A DNA stretch of 64,000 nucleotides from positions 40,573,212 through 40,637,211 of the forward strand of contig CM028335.1 of the NCBI GenBank assembly GCA_016647705.1, read 5' to 3'. The position numbers and the translations under genes were made by a program. The notes below the pieces were generated by a model, which worked only from the letters and a program-made list of their open reading frames with translations, searched no databases and was not told where the DNA came from. The stretch is from Eucommia ulmoides (Eukaryota > Streptophyta > Magnoliopsida > Garryales > Eucommiaceae). Shown piece by piece: positions 1-12,145 of the stretch. Each line of letters opens with the position of its first letter. Positions within the stretch are counted from its first letter, which is position 1.

Positions 1-251
1 AAGCCATTACGAAAAGGCATAATGCAAATAAAAATCCATCACGGATAGACAATAATGATAGGATATAAAATATGACCCAACCTGTGGCTGGGGCTACCAA
101 GCTCAAAACTCCCTAGATGCAGAAATGGACAAATTTCATATAATGTGCCCCAGCTTGGGGTTGGGGTGAAATAAGGGACAAAAAATATAAAATGTGCCTG
201 AGCCTGTAGCTGGAGCTAATACTTCAACAACCGTACCTTGTAGGGCGAAAC
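1..251. repeat. Tat/Ogre-like non-coding repeat fragment
   Basis: Contains three degenerate copies of a motif close to ATGTGCCCCAGCCTGTGGCT (around 70, 145 and 190). The same motif recurs at 22500-22920 and 35300-35640, beside other pieces of this repeat family. No coding signal was seen. Assignment to the gag-bearing element that follows on the minus strand is inferred from proximity only. Confidence 0.5.
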
Positions 252-1955
252 GCATACTTAGATGCTCATTTAGAGATTTTTTTGAATTTAAGCAATAACA
301 ATTTTCAATTTGAGACGGCTGGAAGGTGAGAGGTCTTAGTGGTAGAGAGATCCATGTTTTCCAGTCCCTTTTGAGATCTCTGTAAGTGGACAAGAAAAAC
401 ACATGCAACACAAAAATTTAGTCTGAAAAACTTGTCACCTTTGACGACTCACAATTATGTTATCTCTTTTCGGTCGAAATCGTTTTGGCTGATGATGCTT
501 GGATTGGAACAGTATCAAGAGATTCTTCCATTTAAATTTAGAGGCTTCACTTTCCAACTCAGGGCCCGACATGCCTCGGGTGATTTGATGAAACTCTTTT
601 TTTTTTTCGACTTCCAAAATTTCACTTTTCAACTCAGGGGAGGGCCCAACATGCCTTTATCAAGGTCTCCTTGGCTTTCTCGACTGGATTTTGTTTTATT
701 AAATTTATAGGTGCTTTGATGATTGGGGTTGTAATTCTCCTGCATACTCTGTGTTTTCTCAAGTCCTGCAAAACTGATTTAGTCCAAAAATGGGCAATAT
801 CGAAAATTACTAAAATGAGTACCTTCAATACTCGATATGATTTTCTGTGAGATCTTGAGTCGAATTGCAGAGGAATATGATTCCAATACGTTTTCAGACC
901 ACGACCAATGTTTCTTTTCACAAATTCTGATTCTATTCAAATCCATCAAGTTCTGATTCCGAAAAATGCCGTTTACTCGCCAATTTAGACCGAGGCGAAA
1001 AACTTGAACAAACCAATCTATCTTCTTTATTTCCTCTTCAAATCTCTTTCACATTTGCAGCAACGTTTCTTGCTCGGTTATCCCACTTTTTGTTTTTTCC
1101 TTTTCTTTTATTTTTCTCATTTTTTTTATATTTTTTATTATTATAAATATATGATTGAAGTTACAATGGTTCAGGGGCAGCTGAGCTTATTAATGAACTT
1201 GATCTTCTTTGCGAAATGACACCTTCTTGTAACATTTGAGAGTTTTTTCATTGGAATCACTGACTTGGGATGATTGTGTTCCCTTTTCGCCATTAGGTAA
1301 CTCAGATAGCAGAAGAACGAAGATATTTATATCTGGTTTCACTAAAGGACCATCGAAGACGACTTGATCAACTTGCAACAATATATCAAAGCATCATTAG
1401 GGCAAATGGAAGCCAATCTTGACTTTCGAATCCTCCGGTACTCTGGAATGGCTATTGAAATTAGCCCGAGGCCTTTTGGATCTCATTATCATTTGGAAGA
1501 ATAGAATCTTCCTTTGTTTCTATTCCTATCAGATCGTGGTCTAACTTTATATCAAAATCATATCTTCACATCCTCACTCAGTTACATCACATACAACATA
1601 TGCAGGCAATTTTGGGTACCTGAAAGAGTAAAATTCAAATATTAGACCACAGTTTTGGATAAAACAGTATTGCATTTATTGAATTTTAAAAGCCATTACA
1701 GAGCAAAATCCATTTCTATCCAAAAGACCAACGAGATGGAGAGATGAGTACACGAAAATGTCCCAATTTTTATCAAAACTTCTAGCAAATTGAAAGTAAA
1801 CAAAACCCAATTTTGCAGCCTTTAGATTGTTCAAATCGAGCCTTAGGCACATGAATCGCTCCCATCTTCACCAATGTTTTGGTAAAGATTGACTTCTCCA
1901 CTCCCTAAAGGTGTATGCTCAGGCAGCGGATTTTGTTGATAGTTTAGCGCACTGG
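252..1955. other. Unassigned stretch left of the Tat-like gag
   Basis: No gene, RNA or clear repeat boundary is visible. On the minus strand this lies downstream of gag, where protease and reverse transcriptase would be expected, but no DSG/DTG or YxDD motif was found. Short open frames on both strands look random. It may be a heavily decayed or deleted pol region. Confidence 0.35.
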
Positions 1956-1959
1956 TCTT

Positions 1960-3700
1960 AGGATTTTTAGGAAACATGATGGCTCATGTTCGTATGAACT
2001 CCCAGATCTTGTCTTTCAAGTGATAGCACTGTTCGGTTGTATGTACTCTTGATCCTGAGTGATACTCACAGAAAACATTCGAAGAAGCGGCTTTACTTCC
2101 AGACTTAGGCTCGTAGGATAGAAGGGGTGTCAGCATTCCTTACTTCAAACAACTCCGATACAGCTCGGTGATTGAGACCGGGAGGTCTAATAGTTTCTTG
2201 TCGTCATTCCAGAAGTTCTCCCCAATAGTGCGAGGTGGATAGTCTGGGTGGTATTGGGTTCCTGAATTTAGAGTGTGGCTAGGAATTTGAGGGGGGGGGG
2301 GGGGGGCGGGGTTCTAGTTTGGCTTAAGGGGTGTTTGGTAGGCTTGGGAATAATACTGGAGAGTGTGGTTTTGGTAAAGTGGAGGTGCATTCTGGTAGTA
2401 GCGGGGATGGCTTTGGGAATATGGTTGGTTCCGAGGGTAATATTGGTTTTGGCAATTTTGAGGAAGATGGTTACAGTATTGGTCGTTTTGGCTCGGGTAA
2501 TTTTGGGGATATAAGGCTTGGGGGTTGTTTTGGTGAAGGGTTTGTTGGGGGAAAACGATGACATCTACCTCATCTTCTTTTTTCTTTGGAGGAGCTGACC
2601 TTTTTGTCTGGTTGGGCGAGGCCCCTTCAATATTTTCGCTCCTTATTCTCTCTTCTATCACCTCGGCTTGCTTGATCGCATCGCTGAAAAAAGTCACTGC
2701 TATGCTCAAGATATCTCGATAGAAAGGCGGTGTCTGAATCGACTTAAATATCTCTAACGGAGCCTCTTCGCTCAACCTAGGGACAACTTTGGCAGCCTTC
2801 TTCCTCCAACAAGTAGTATACCTTCAGAAGCTTTCATCTTTCTTCTTTAGTATCTGCTAAAGGGTATTGCGATCTGGCACAACATCTTTGTTGTACAGGT
2901 ACTGCTCACATAAGGCCTTTACCAGATCCTCAAAGATCTTGATCTGCGATAGGTCTAATGTTATGTACCAGCTGAGAGCCGAGCCTTTTAATAATCTTCG
3001 AAACATCTTCAGGCAGAGATTTTCATTCCGGGCATGGATTCCCAATTCCTCCTTATAAATGTAGATATGCCACTTTGGGGACCAGTACCGTCATACTTTG
3101 TAAACTCCAGAACTATGAAGTTTTCCAGGTATACCACTCGGGGTGGTGCTGACAGCTCCTTGTATGTCGTTTTTCTGGATGTCTTCTCCCTTTTTAGTTC
3201 TTCCACTATTTTCTCCAATTCCTCCATTTTTAAAACCCAAACTGGAGGGGGTCCATTATCTTCTCTGTTTTCGGTTTTAGTGGCTGGGGTCGGTCGATTG
3301 GCATTTGGATCGTTGGATGGAGCAATGGCCTTCTCCGGGTGAATGAGAATCTGTGGCGCAGAAGGTGTTGGGTCATTAGGTGAGGTCTGATAGACGTGCC
3401 CTTGGCTGGGGTATGCCAACGCTCTATAGGAAAGGGATGAGGGTCCATCTAGGGTCAATAGTAGATCGATACCGCGAAGTTCGGACCAGCGTGGTTCAGA
3501 TTCAGCATTGAGTTCTCAATCTCGACACTTGGAAGGTTTCTATTTGGTGATTTAGTCATAGGAGTTCCACTGGATCAGGGAACAGGCACCTCCTAAGGTC
3601 GGCTAAGTTCGTTGATCATTTTTCTCAGCATATCGATGGTTTCCTGCATTCGAGCCATCTGGGCCGTATGGGGAGATTCGGGATTACTTTCTGATGTCAT
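1960..3700 (-). pseudogene. Ty3/gypsy gag of Tat/Ogre type, frameshifted
   Basis: Capsid/nucleocapsid protein of an LTR retrotransposon, read right to left. The likely start is the ATG at 3700 (MTSESNPESPHTAQ...), followed by a coiled-coil-like Met/Glu-rich stretch. Around 3160 there is the conserved gag entry (VLEFTKYDGTGP), then at 3000-2860 the capsid core GSALSWYITLDLSQI...FEDLVKALCEQYLYNKDVVPDR in a shifted frame (quoted here in parts). Next comes the segment ending in FSDAIKQAEVIEERI (about 2650), a Gln/Tyr/Pro-rich linker (2560-2314), and at about 2060-1990 the Tat-type cysteine-histidine motif CEYHSG...HTTEQCYHLKDKI. The order matches Tat/Ogre gag proteins. At least two frameshifts and several stops break it. 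No pol follows in the window. Confidence 0.75.
2291..2307. repeat. Poly-G tract
   Basis: A run of about 16 G with one C at the end, inside the decayed gag linker. On the gag strand it would read as poly-Pro. Its length is likely to be unreliable in sequencing. Confidence 0.8.
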
Positions 3701-4268
3701 CCTAGAATGAGTCTGGGTTCGACTGTGAGTAAATATCGAACTTCGGATGGGGAGAAGTGAATTTGCTTTTCTGGGACCAATTTTCCTGTCTTGTCCTGCT
3801 CTTACGACAAACCATTTATTAGTCCACCTGGGTCATATGTAGTCTTAAAATCCATTCGAGTTCGAAGTTCTCAATTCCGATAATAATCGATCAAAACAAA
3901 TAATTATTTATGAAAATTCTTTCATTTACTTAATCGGTATTGAAAACTTTCAACTCGTTTGGTTTTTAAGACTTCCTAAGACGTCATAAATCCATCAAGT
4001 AAAACCCTATTTTCAAGTCTTGTATTCATAGAATCCTATGGAGATAATATGGATACAAGACGACCGTATTTGTGTCGGAGGGTTTACAACAACATAAGAG
4101 TCCAAGAGAAAAAAAAAAAAATAAATAAATAAATAAACATCACAACTTATTTACAAAAATAGAAGGAAAAATATAAAAAAATAAAATATAACATTCAGAC
4201 ATAGATTAGTTGGATTGATTTGGACATATTAGGCTCGACCCTCTAATTATCCTCAGTGAGTTGTCAGC
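3701..4268 (-). other. Leader between Tat-like gag and its 5' LTR
   Basis: Non-coding stretch lying between the gag start (3700) and the LTR end (4269). A primer binding site would be expected just left of 4269, but no sequence clearly complementary to a common plant tRNA 3' end was recognised. Contains short A-rich runs (4110-4135). Confidence 0.4.
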
Positions 4269-6330
4269 TGACGCGCCCCGTTTTTTCGAAAAGAATAATA
4301 AATAAAAATTACGCGTAAAGAGAGAAGAGTTTTTAAAGCGCCGATTTTCTCAAAAAATATACTTAGGCCTTTTTAAAAAAAAAATAAGGGGCGCCACCTA
4401 ACATTGGGTTTAAAAAGTGTGCTAGGTCACCGAATTTTTAGAAAACAATTTAAAAGACCTAAGTAAAATTTAACTCCAAAGAATATGGTCAAACCAAATA
4501 TTCATTTGAAGGCTCGGGGGTCAGTTACGCTTGGGGAAGGTGTTAGGCACCCCAAGAGGCCCATCTGAAAACGACACATTATGTCCAATGAAATCCAAAT
4601 AATTTAAGTTTGAATGTTTTATTTTATTTTAAAATCTTTTCCTTCTTATAAAATATTTTTAGTATTTTTTAAAAATAAGGTGGGACTAGTTTTTGTATTT
4701 TTTTGGGAATGTTCCCCCCGGTATAAACTCTTCTCGAATATTAATGATTCGACAAGGATGGTCCCTGGGGGGTTTATGTATGTTTCTGAGAGACTTTTTT
4801 AATTTAAGTAGACAAACTATAATAGGTGAATAAGAGTAAAAATATGAATGCGAAACTAACATATATATGAATTTTATTTTTATGCAAAAGCGAAATAAAA
4901 AAAATAAAGGGTTTGATTTAAATATGTTAATCACTTGTTATGAATATGGGAATTGAATAAGGAACACTACGTGAATCAACATGATTAAAAAATACAAGTG
5001 GCACGTGTCGTAACTAGATGTGAAAATAGCATGGATTTGTGAAAAAAAAAAACTATATATATAAATAGTGTAAGTGGTGAAATTGTCCTAAACATGCCGT
5101 TTAAATGATACGAGAAATAAATATGCTAGATGGATGAAAACATGTATATTTTAAGTTTCCCCAATTAATTTAAAGAAATCCCGATTTAAAATTCCATCAA
5201 ATTCTATAGATATGAGAATCGTGAGAGGTTCACGGAAACAATTTTGTTGGAATTAATCTTCTCGAAACTTGAGCGAAATCCTACAAAAAATTTATCGAGG
5301 GAAAATATTTCTTAAAATCAATTGTTTCTAAATTCTACTTGTGTCGGGGAATGGAAATGAAGCCATAGAAAACTCTCTCACGATTTATCGAATCGTCGGA
5401 TTCACCTTAAAATTCGTAAGGATTAATTCCTACAAACTAAGATTTTTTTATTTTTGGATTTTTGGATTCTTCATTTTTTTTAGGGTTTTGATAATAAGAA
5501 AAAAATAAAATAAATAAAAAAATACTGAAAAATAAATATTGAAAACATCCTTCACTTAATGTTCGGAGGTCAAGTTTAAACACGAGAAACCCACCCCGAC
5601 ATTTTCATCGAATCATCAGATGACTTTTTTTTTTTTTTTCTTTTTAAATTACAAAAAAAAAAAAAAAAAATAAATAAATAAATAAATAAATAAATAAAAA
5701 ATAGTGGTTGTCCTCGTCTAAATCCTCAAAGGTTCAGATTGAGAATGGGGAACCTCATCTTGGAGTTTTTCATCGAGTCATCGGACAACTAAAAGAAATA
5801 AAGTTTGCAGGAATTTAAATAGCGAAGAGAATAAAATAAACTGAAAAAAAAATCAAAAAACATACCTGTTCTAGGCCGAGAATCCTGATGCCTAGACTTT
5901 TTCCTTCTCGCAGACAGCTTCCCGAAAGGGTTCACGATGAGAATCACTATCTAAGGGTTTTTTCTCTCAATTTCTGAATGAATAAATTAGGAGGAGAATG
6001 ATACTATTTATAGAAGAAGATTGGGCGTGAAAAACACTTAGGAAACCCTAAAAATTAGGTCTGGCAGCCTAAACCCAACCTAAGTAGGACTGGGAAAGGG
6101 TAAAATTGGGAAAAGATAAAAAATAGAGTATTCTGGATTTTTTTTGGCTTTTCACCGCCTATCTCTTCGACTAACACGTGGCATGTGGACCATCCTTTTT
6201 GTTTTCCTTTGTATTTTGGGAGTTTAACGAAACATGGATCAGACCCACGCCTCTTTTCTCCATCTTTTTCTCTTCTCACTCACACACACATGTTTGACAT
6301 GGCAATAGGGGGCCCACTGGTGCACATGAT

Positions 6331-6382
<52 letters not shown>

Positions 6383-6690
6383 AATCTCTCACTCTCTCCA
6401 TTCTCTCACCATCTCTGCTCTCTCTCTCTCCTTTTCGCTCTATCTCTTTCTCCTTTTCGCTCTATCTCTCTCTCCTTCTACGTTGGCAAATCATGGTACC
6501 CACTTCATCTCTCTCCTTTTTATTCTCTCACAATTTGAATAGGCGGCCCTCTCCCCCAATTTCTTATTTTTCAATTTCAACCAACTTCTTTTATTTCATT
6601 TTTCTTGTTTTTTGTTTCTTTTTGTTTCTTTTTTTTGTATTTTCTAGAAAAAAAAAAAAACGAAGTTAAAAAAAAAAAAACACTATAAAA
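4269..6690 (-). repeat. Probable 5' LTR of the Tat-like element
   Basis: Begins on the plus strand with TGACGCGCCCCG, so on the minus strand the LTR ends ...GCGTCA, directly upstream of the gag leader. The first 330 bases match 11746-12078, including the shared block around 4500-4550 (GGGAAGGTGTTAGGCACCCC). A minus-strand TATA-like CTATAAATAG sits at 6013-6004, consistent with a promoter reading towards gag. The right border is uncertain: it lies between the CT-rich block at 6540 and the start of the tandem array at 6715. A plus-strand orientation cannot be fully excluded. Confidence 0.5.
6331..6380. repeat. Compound (CT)n-(CA)n microsatellite
   Basis: About 13 CT units followed by about 13 CA units, then more CT-rich sequence to 6480. 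The open frame across it (6185-6538, plus) is low-complexity Leu/Ser/His and is not a gene. Confidence 0.9.
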
Positions 6691-6714
6691 TAAAGCATAG
6701 AATTTTTGCGGGGT

Positions 6715-7911
6715 AATCAAAATATCATGTCTACAAGTAGTAGTTTAGAATTTGTGGGAAAATTAGAATTTGAACCCACCAAAAAGTTGAAAATGGCTAA
6801 GGTGCCCAAAATTACCAAACGATGTCTGATTGGCACCAAACTCGAGGGGTAGCGCTACTCCCATCCATTTAGACATGTTCGAACTGTTGGATAATAATTT
6901 GGAGAATTATATTAGGATTTATGGGAACAAGTGTAATTTGATCACTTAAAAAGTTAAAAACGGGTTAGGTGTAAAAAATGACCAGACAGTGTTCGTTTAG
7001 CCCAAAAATCGAGAATTCGTGCCCCCTTGTCCATTTATGATTTTCGGAATAAACGGGTATGAATTTTTAGATGTGGTTTATTATTTATATTAAAAAGTAA
7101 ATTTTGAACACAAAAAGAAGTTAAAAACGATTTTTGTGTCCAAAATGGCTAAATGGTGTCCATTTGATCCGAAACTCGAAGGTTACTACCATTTTGTTCA
7201 TATATGCTTGTTGGATGAATTTTTAGAAGTGGTTTAATATTTATGTTAAAAAGTAGAATTTTGAACCCACAATGAAGTTGAAAATGTCTAAGGTAACCAA
7301 AATTACCAAACGAGGTCGGATTGGCGCCAAACCCGTGGGTTAGCGATACTCCATCCTTTTAGACGTGTCAAAACCGTCAAAATTGTTTAGACTAATAGAT
7401 TTGGATTTATGGGAAAAAGTGTAATTTGATCCCTTAAAAAGCTAAAAACAGGTTAGGTGTCAGAAATTGCCAAACGTTGTTTGTTTGGCACAAAAATCAA
7501 CTCGAAGGTTACCACTTTTTTTCTAATCTATGATTGTTGGATGAAATGGACATGAATTTTGAGAAGCATTTAAGGATTTATGGTAAAGACTAGAATTTGA
7601 GCCCACAAAGAAGTTCAAAATGGGTGAGGTGTCCAATATAACGAAACGAGGTCCGGTTGGTGCCAAACTCGAGGGATGGCACTACCATTTCCATTAAGAC
7701 TGATAGGGACTATCGGGAAAAAAATTAGACAAGTAGTTTAGGATTTATGGAAAAAAATAGTAATTTGATCATTTAAAAAATTGAACACAGTTTGAGTGCC
7801 GAAATGGCCCAACGGTGTCCTTCGGCACAAAAAAGAGGATTGGAGCCACTTCCACCATTTAGGCTTCCAGGAAGAAACAAATATGAATTTGGAGATGTAG
7901 TTTATTATTTA
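6715..7911. repeat. Satellite-like array, about 165-bp monomers (left part)
   Basis: Degenerate monomers are recognised by the recurring core TTTGAACCCACAAAGAAGTT or TTTGATCAnTTAAAAAGTT, which starts near 6768, 6945, 7098, 7258, 7427, 7596 and 7763 (spacing 153-177 bp). Three monomer types alternate, distinguished by what follows the core, in the order A-B-C-A-B-A-B. The array resumes at 11083 after a Helitron. The monomer length is in the nucleosome-repeat range common for plant satellites. Tandem arrays are also known in the 3' untranslated region of Tat/Ogre elements, and this one abuts Tat-like LTR ends on both sides. Confidence 0.75.
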
Positions 7912-10900
7912 CTAGTGTATAACCCATGCCTAAAAGCACGGGTGCAAAAGTCTATAATTCATTTAGAAATATACATTAACATTATTACAAATTATATATG
8001 AACTTCACAACATAATTGAAAAAAATCTCAACCCACTTAAGTAATTAAAAAAAATAACTTAAGAAGCATGAGCCACAAAAACAAATCCAAACACATAGAA
8101 CACTGAAGATAAAGAAACATCACAACATATCGGAAGTTAATAAAACCTTAATATTGTTTTTCCCTAGACTTCAAGAAAAAAAAAAAATTGGATGGTCATT
8201 CGTATTCATCAAAACAAATGATATTGTCCATTGTCTAAAACTAAAACATGAAAAATCTAAAAGAAATAAAAAAAAAAAATGATAAAAATAAAATAATAAT
8301 AAATTAGAAATAAAATCTAGATTTTGGAACTATTCCATTTTTTTTTTCTTTTTTCTTGTTGCTGGATAGCTCGGTTTTACACATCTTATCTTTGTTTCCT
8401 TCGTCTACAAAAATTAAAAATGAAAATTACAAATTTTAGAATTAATAAATTTCTAAAATGAAACGACTAATTTTTATTTAAATATATAAGAATACACTAA
8501 TTAAGCGAGTACAAAAGAACAGAAAAAAAAAAATTAATAGAACTTGAGAAATACAAAAAAGGTATAGAAAGAGAAACAAAATCTAAATAAATTACTTATA
8601 TTTTTCTTTTGTGGTCACACATTATTCGATATAATCCTTAAATCCACATAATCGTCAGATCCCTTGTACGCCGCTTGAGCCCTTAAACAAAATGAAATTT
8701 TCTCCTTGATGTGCTAGACGCTCCCGTGGTTCCCGAGAAAAAGAATAAGCAGCAAAAGGCTAATCGCTACTATGAAAAAACTCAAATAAAAATTAATTAT
8801 TTGCTTTAGATTTTTGAACACCCAAAATTGGGGTTTTCACATAAATCCAAAGCTGACAAAATAAACCTGACAAACAACCATCACAAAGAAAGGTCGAGAC
8901 CTCTTATTAGAGATTTTTCAAATTAAGAGAAATAAAACTTTGATAAATTTACTATGATCTTAATTTTCAGATCTCATCTTGCACAACTAATAACTTCATT
9001 ATGAGTACAACCTTACATAAATATATATTGATACTGACGATACTATAAGGTTACCACTGTATCAACCAAATAGGTCATTTTGGGTGGAGATCTATATCCA
9101 GGTACAAATTTCTGCAACAATGGAAATTAAAAAAAATCATTTTCAATAGTTATTACATAGTCGTTTCAAATCTCAAAAACTGAAGAATACATGAAACATA
9201 ACGTAGTAAAAAAAAATTATATGAAGGAAGAAAATAATAGCTTAAGAATTAAGAATTATAAAAAAAAAAACTAACATCACCCTACAACCACAACAAATAT
9301 TCTCACCAACACAGCAATTAATATTTACCATGACTGCTACCAACATATCAACATAGTTCTCCTCACCAAAAAAATAAATTATTTTTCTCACGAAAAAACA
9401 ATTTTTTTTTTATGAAATTATCTATTTACAAAAGCCCAAATTGCTTTATGGAAAAGCTCCAAATCACACCCAATGCATCCTATAGACAAAGAATAGATAT
9501 ATGTTGATTGGACGTCAAGTGAAGAAGAAAACTACCTCTCCTGATATGATGATCAAAAATAACTCCAATGCAAAGTAGTTTATCGAATCAACCAGGCCTT
9601 AAAAATTGCAGGGTCCATGAGATCTGGCCTGTTGCTAACTCCAATTATGAATAAATTATGTATTAACCCAGAAATGGATAATCATTAAATAGTAAAAGTA
9701 AACTATTTTAAAAAAAAATAGAACTAACTGACCTGTGTACAATCATTCAAGCCATCTATCTCTGCCAGCATCTAGGAGAGAAAAGGCATTGCAAATCGCA
9801 GATCTTGGAGAGAATTAGAGAAAAGAACCCTAAATGTTCATATCCAAAACCCAAATTCGAAATCACAAAAAAAATAAAATAAAATCGCAAGACATCCAAA
9901 TCTTGTAAAAACATCTCTACCAGTTAAATAAAATCCCAACTCTATTTCACACAGTTGAACCTCAAAGTTGTGAAAATGAAGGTCGATAATCAGAATTAGA
10001 TTCATCACCAGTCATCGTTGTTGCTTAAAATTGAACAAAAACAATAAAAAACCAAAGAATCAGTCTGTTAGAAATCATGGATATATTGTTTTGTTCCCGT
10101 TAGAAATTAGAATTCAAAAATTAGTAATTTGGGAACAATAACATAACAGAACAGTAATAGAATGGACATGATAGACATAAGTGAACAGAAATATGGGAAC
10201 AACTAATCGAGAACAAAATTGATTTCGAGTTCTACGCTTGGAGAAGTATTCCAAAAATTGGGTATGTTAGACAAATACGAAAAATTGAAGAACAAATATC
10301 TCCTCCCCTCCCTCCCTCTAAAAAAAAAACTTGTTTTGACAGTGAAAAAATTAAGAATGGTTCATCACCTATTTGAGCACATGCTGAGTGCAGTCAGTTG
10401 AGAAGAAGGCTAAACTAACATGGCGGCAAGGCAAAGACACAACAACATGAATGTCGCTCTTAGTGTATTCCATGTCGGACACTAAAAAAACATATATCGA
10501 AACAACGTGAGATTAGAATCTCGATTCCAAAATATAAAATGGCCGGTAACGCCGGGAGCTAGGGCTCCGAGTAAAAATTGATTCTTTCATTCTACCACTC
10601 AATTGATACCACAAAATCAAGGGGAAAGAAATCAAATCTGAGTACTTACCTTACTTGTCGTTCCTGCAGTGGTGGCGATTCAGTAATGGAATGGATAGAG
10701 GTGGGAGATGGAAGCGATGGAATTGGAAGGCTATTCACGCCAATTGGAAGTTAAGTATAAATTGTAAGCAAAAGTGAAAACGGAAGCTATTCAGTGAATC
10801 GGAAGCTAAAAGGTAAAAGGTAAATGTGAAGTTAATGCCATTGAACGTTAATGCTATTGGAAGCTAAAAAAATAAGTGTTCTAATCAGTGGTCACGTGAA

Positions 10901-11082
10901 TTTGAAGCAAAATAGTAAGTGATCGAAGAAATAAAAATGGGCAGTGGTTACTTATGTGTGCGACTCCAAACCCTAAACCATGTAATGTATAATACAAAAG
11001 TCATCCAACAACTATCAATATCTAGAGGTTTGTCTCTTGATCAGACGATTGTCTTTATAAGTGAGCTAATTTATTATATAGA
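7912..11082 (-). mobile_element. Non-autonomous Helitron, 3171 bp
   Basis: The minus strand starts TCTATATAATAAATTAGCTC (11082 downwards) and ends with a hairpin followed by TATACACTAG at 7912. The hairpin stem is ACCCGTGC / GCATGGGT with a short TTTTAG-like loop, about 10 bases before the CTAG end. These are the 5' TC and 3' hairpin-CTRR ends of Helitrons. The flanks are A (7911) and T (11083); joining them restores an uninterrupted monomer of the surrounding array with correct 170-bp spacing, so there is no target duplication, as expected for Helitrons. No Rep/helicase or RPA coding was recognised, so it is non-autonomous. The interior is AT-rich. Confidence 0.85.
10067..10620. other. Possible captured fragment inside the Helitron
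   Basis: Richer in mixed-composition sequence than the rest of the Helitron. It runs from TGTTAGAAATCATGG (10067) to a minus-strand TGGTATCAATTGAG (near 10600) that resembles an initiator-Met primer binding site. This could be a piece of a copia-type element or a gene fragment carried by the Helitron. A 60-codon open frame (10219-10401, plus) has no recognisable domain. Confidence 0.25.
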
Positions 11083-11745
11083 TGTTAAAAAGTATAATAA
11101 TTTAAACAAAAACAAAGTTGAAAATGGTGTAGGCATCCAAAGGGGCTAGATGTTGTCCTTTCGGTCCGAAACTCAATGGTTAGCACCATTTTGTTCATCT
11201 GTACTTGTTGGAAGAAATACCATGAATTTTGAGAATTGGTTTAGGATTTTTGGGAAAAACTAGATTTTGAACCCACAAAGAAGTTGAAAATGGCTAAGGT
11301 GTCCTAAATTACCAAACGGGGTCCAATTGAGGGTTTGCGCTACACCATCCATTTAGACTTATAAAAACTATAGGAAAATAATTTGGAAAAGTAGAATAGT
11401 ATTTATGGAAAAAGGTAGAATTTGACCATTTAAAAAGTTAAAAATGAGTTAAGTGTCAAAAATGGCCAAACGATATTCGTTTTGCACAGAAATTAAGGAT
11501 TTACGCCACCTAGGACATTATGATTCTAGGAATAAAAGGACATGAATTTGGAGATGCGGTTTATTATTAATGTTATAAAGTAGATTTTGAAAAAAAAAAA
11601 TTAAACGATTTAGGTGTCCAAAATGGGTAGACGGTGTCAATTTTGTTCGAAACTCGAAGGTTAGCACCGTTTTGTTTATCTGTGCTTGTTGGAAGGAAAG
11701 GGCATAAATTTTTAGATGCAATATAGAATTTACGGGAAATAGTAG
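11083..11745. repeat. Satellite-like array (right part)
   Basis: Continues the array of 6715-7911 after the Helitron, with monomer cores near 11104, 11268, 11422 and 11583 in the order C-A-B-C. Cut within a monomer at 11745 by the TGACGC LTR-type end. Confidence 0.75.
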
Positions 11746-12078
11746 TGACGCACCCCAGATTTTGAAAATAGAAATAAAATAAATATATATAAAGCGTTAT
11801 TTTGTTTTTGTTTTTTTGAAAAGTATTAATGAGATGTGGCTTTTTAAAAAGTGTCAATTTTAGAAAAAATAGTTGCACTCTAGCATTGAATTTAAATGAT
11901 GTATTAGGTCACCAGATTATTATTTGTTTTGGGAAAACAATTTAAAAAATGGCTTGAGTAAAATTTTTACTTCAAAAACACAATCCAACTAGAGATTCAT
12001 TTTCAAGGGTTCGGGGGTCAATTTTCTCAGGGAAGGTGTTAGGCATCCTAAGGCGTCCGTCCGAAAATGGTACCTTAT
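11746..12078 (-). repeat. Second copy of the Tat-like LTR end
   Basis: Starts TGACGCACCCCAG and aligns throughout with 4269-4600, including TAGGTCACC, the TTCGGGGGTCA block and GGGAAGGTGTTAGGCA. Same orientation as the first copy. Truncated near 12078, where unrelated gypsy internal sequence begins. Too short to say whether it was a solo LTR or part of a full element. Confidence 0.65.
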
Positions 12079-12145
12079 CCATAGTTGTCTTCTCGTCAGG
12101 AGGGCATATCCAGCGAGATGTAGATATATGTTGTTACGTGACAGG
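12079..12145 (+). repeat. 5' remnant of a gypsy element's internal repeat
   Basis: Matches the start of the repeat at 19064-19135 (TTCTCGTCA...CATATCC...GCGAG...TAGATATATGTTGTTAC). It continues at 18459 after the inserted gag-pol element. It belongs to the gypsy element whose LTR is at 19900-21238. Confidence 0.7.

Noticed and set aside
2275-2561. Plus-strand Gly-rich open frames resembling a glycine-rich protein
   Set aside because: Antisense of the Tat-like gag Gln/Tyr/Pro linker and the poly-G tract.
6185-6538. Plus-strand open frame of 117 codons rich in Ser/Leu/His-Thr
   Set aside because: Translation of the CT/CA microsatellite and pyrimidine-rich sequence; no gene features.
8600-10700. 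Captured host gene exons or an RPA-like ORF in the Helitron
   Set aside because: Several short stretches looked exon-like on the minus strand, but none gave a recognisable protein or consistent splice borders.
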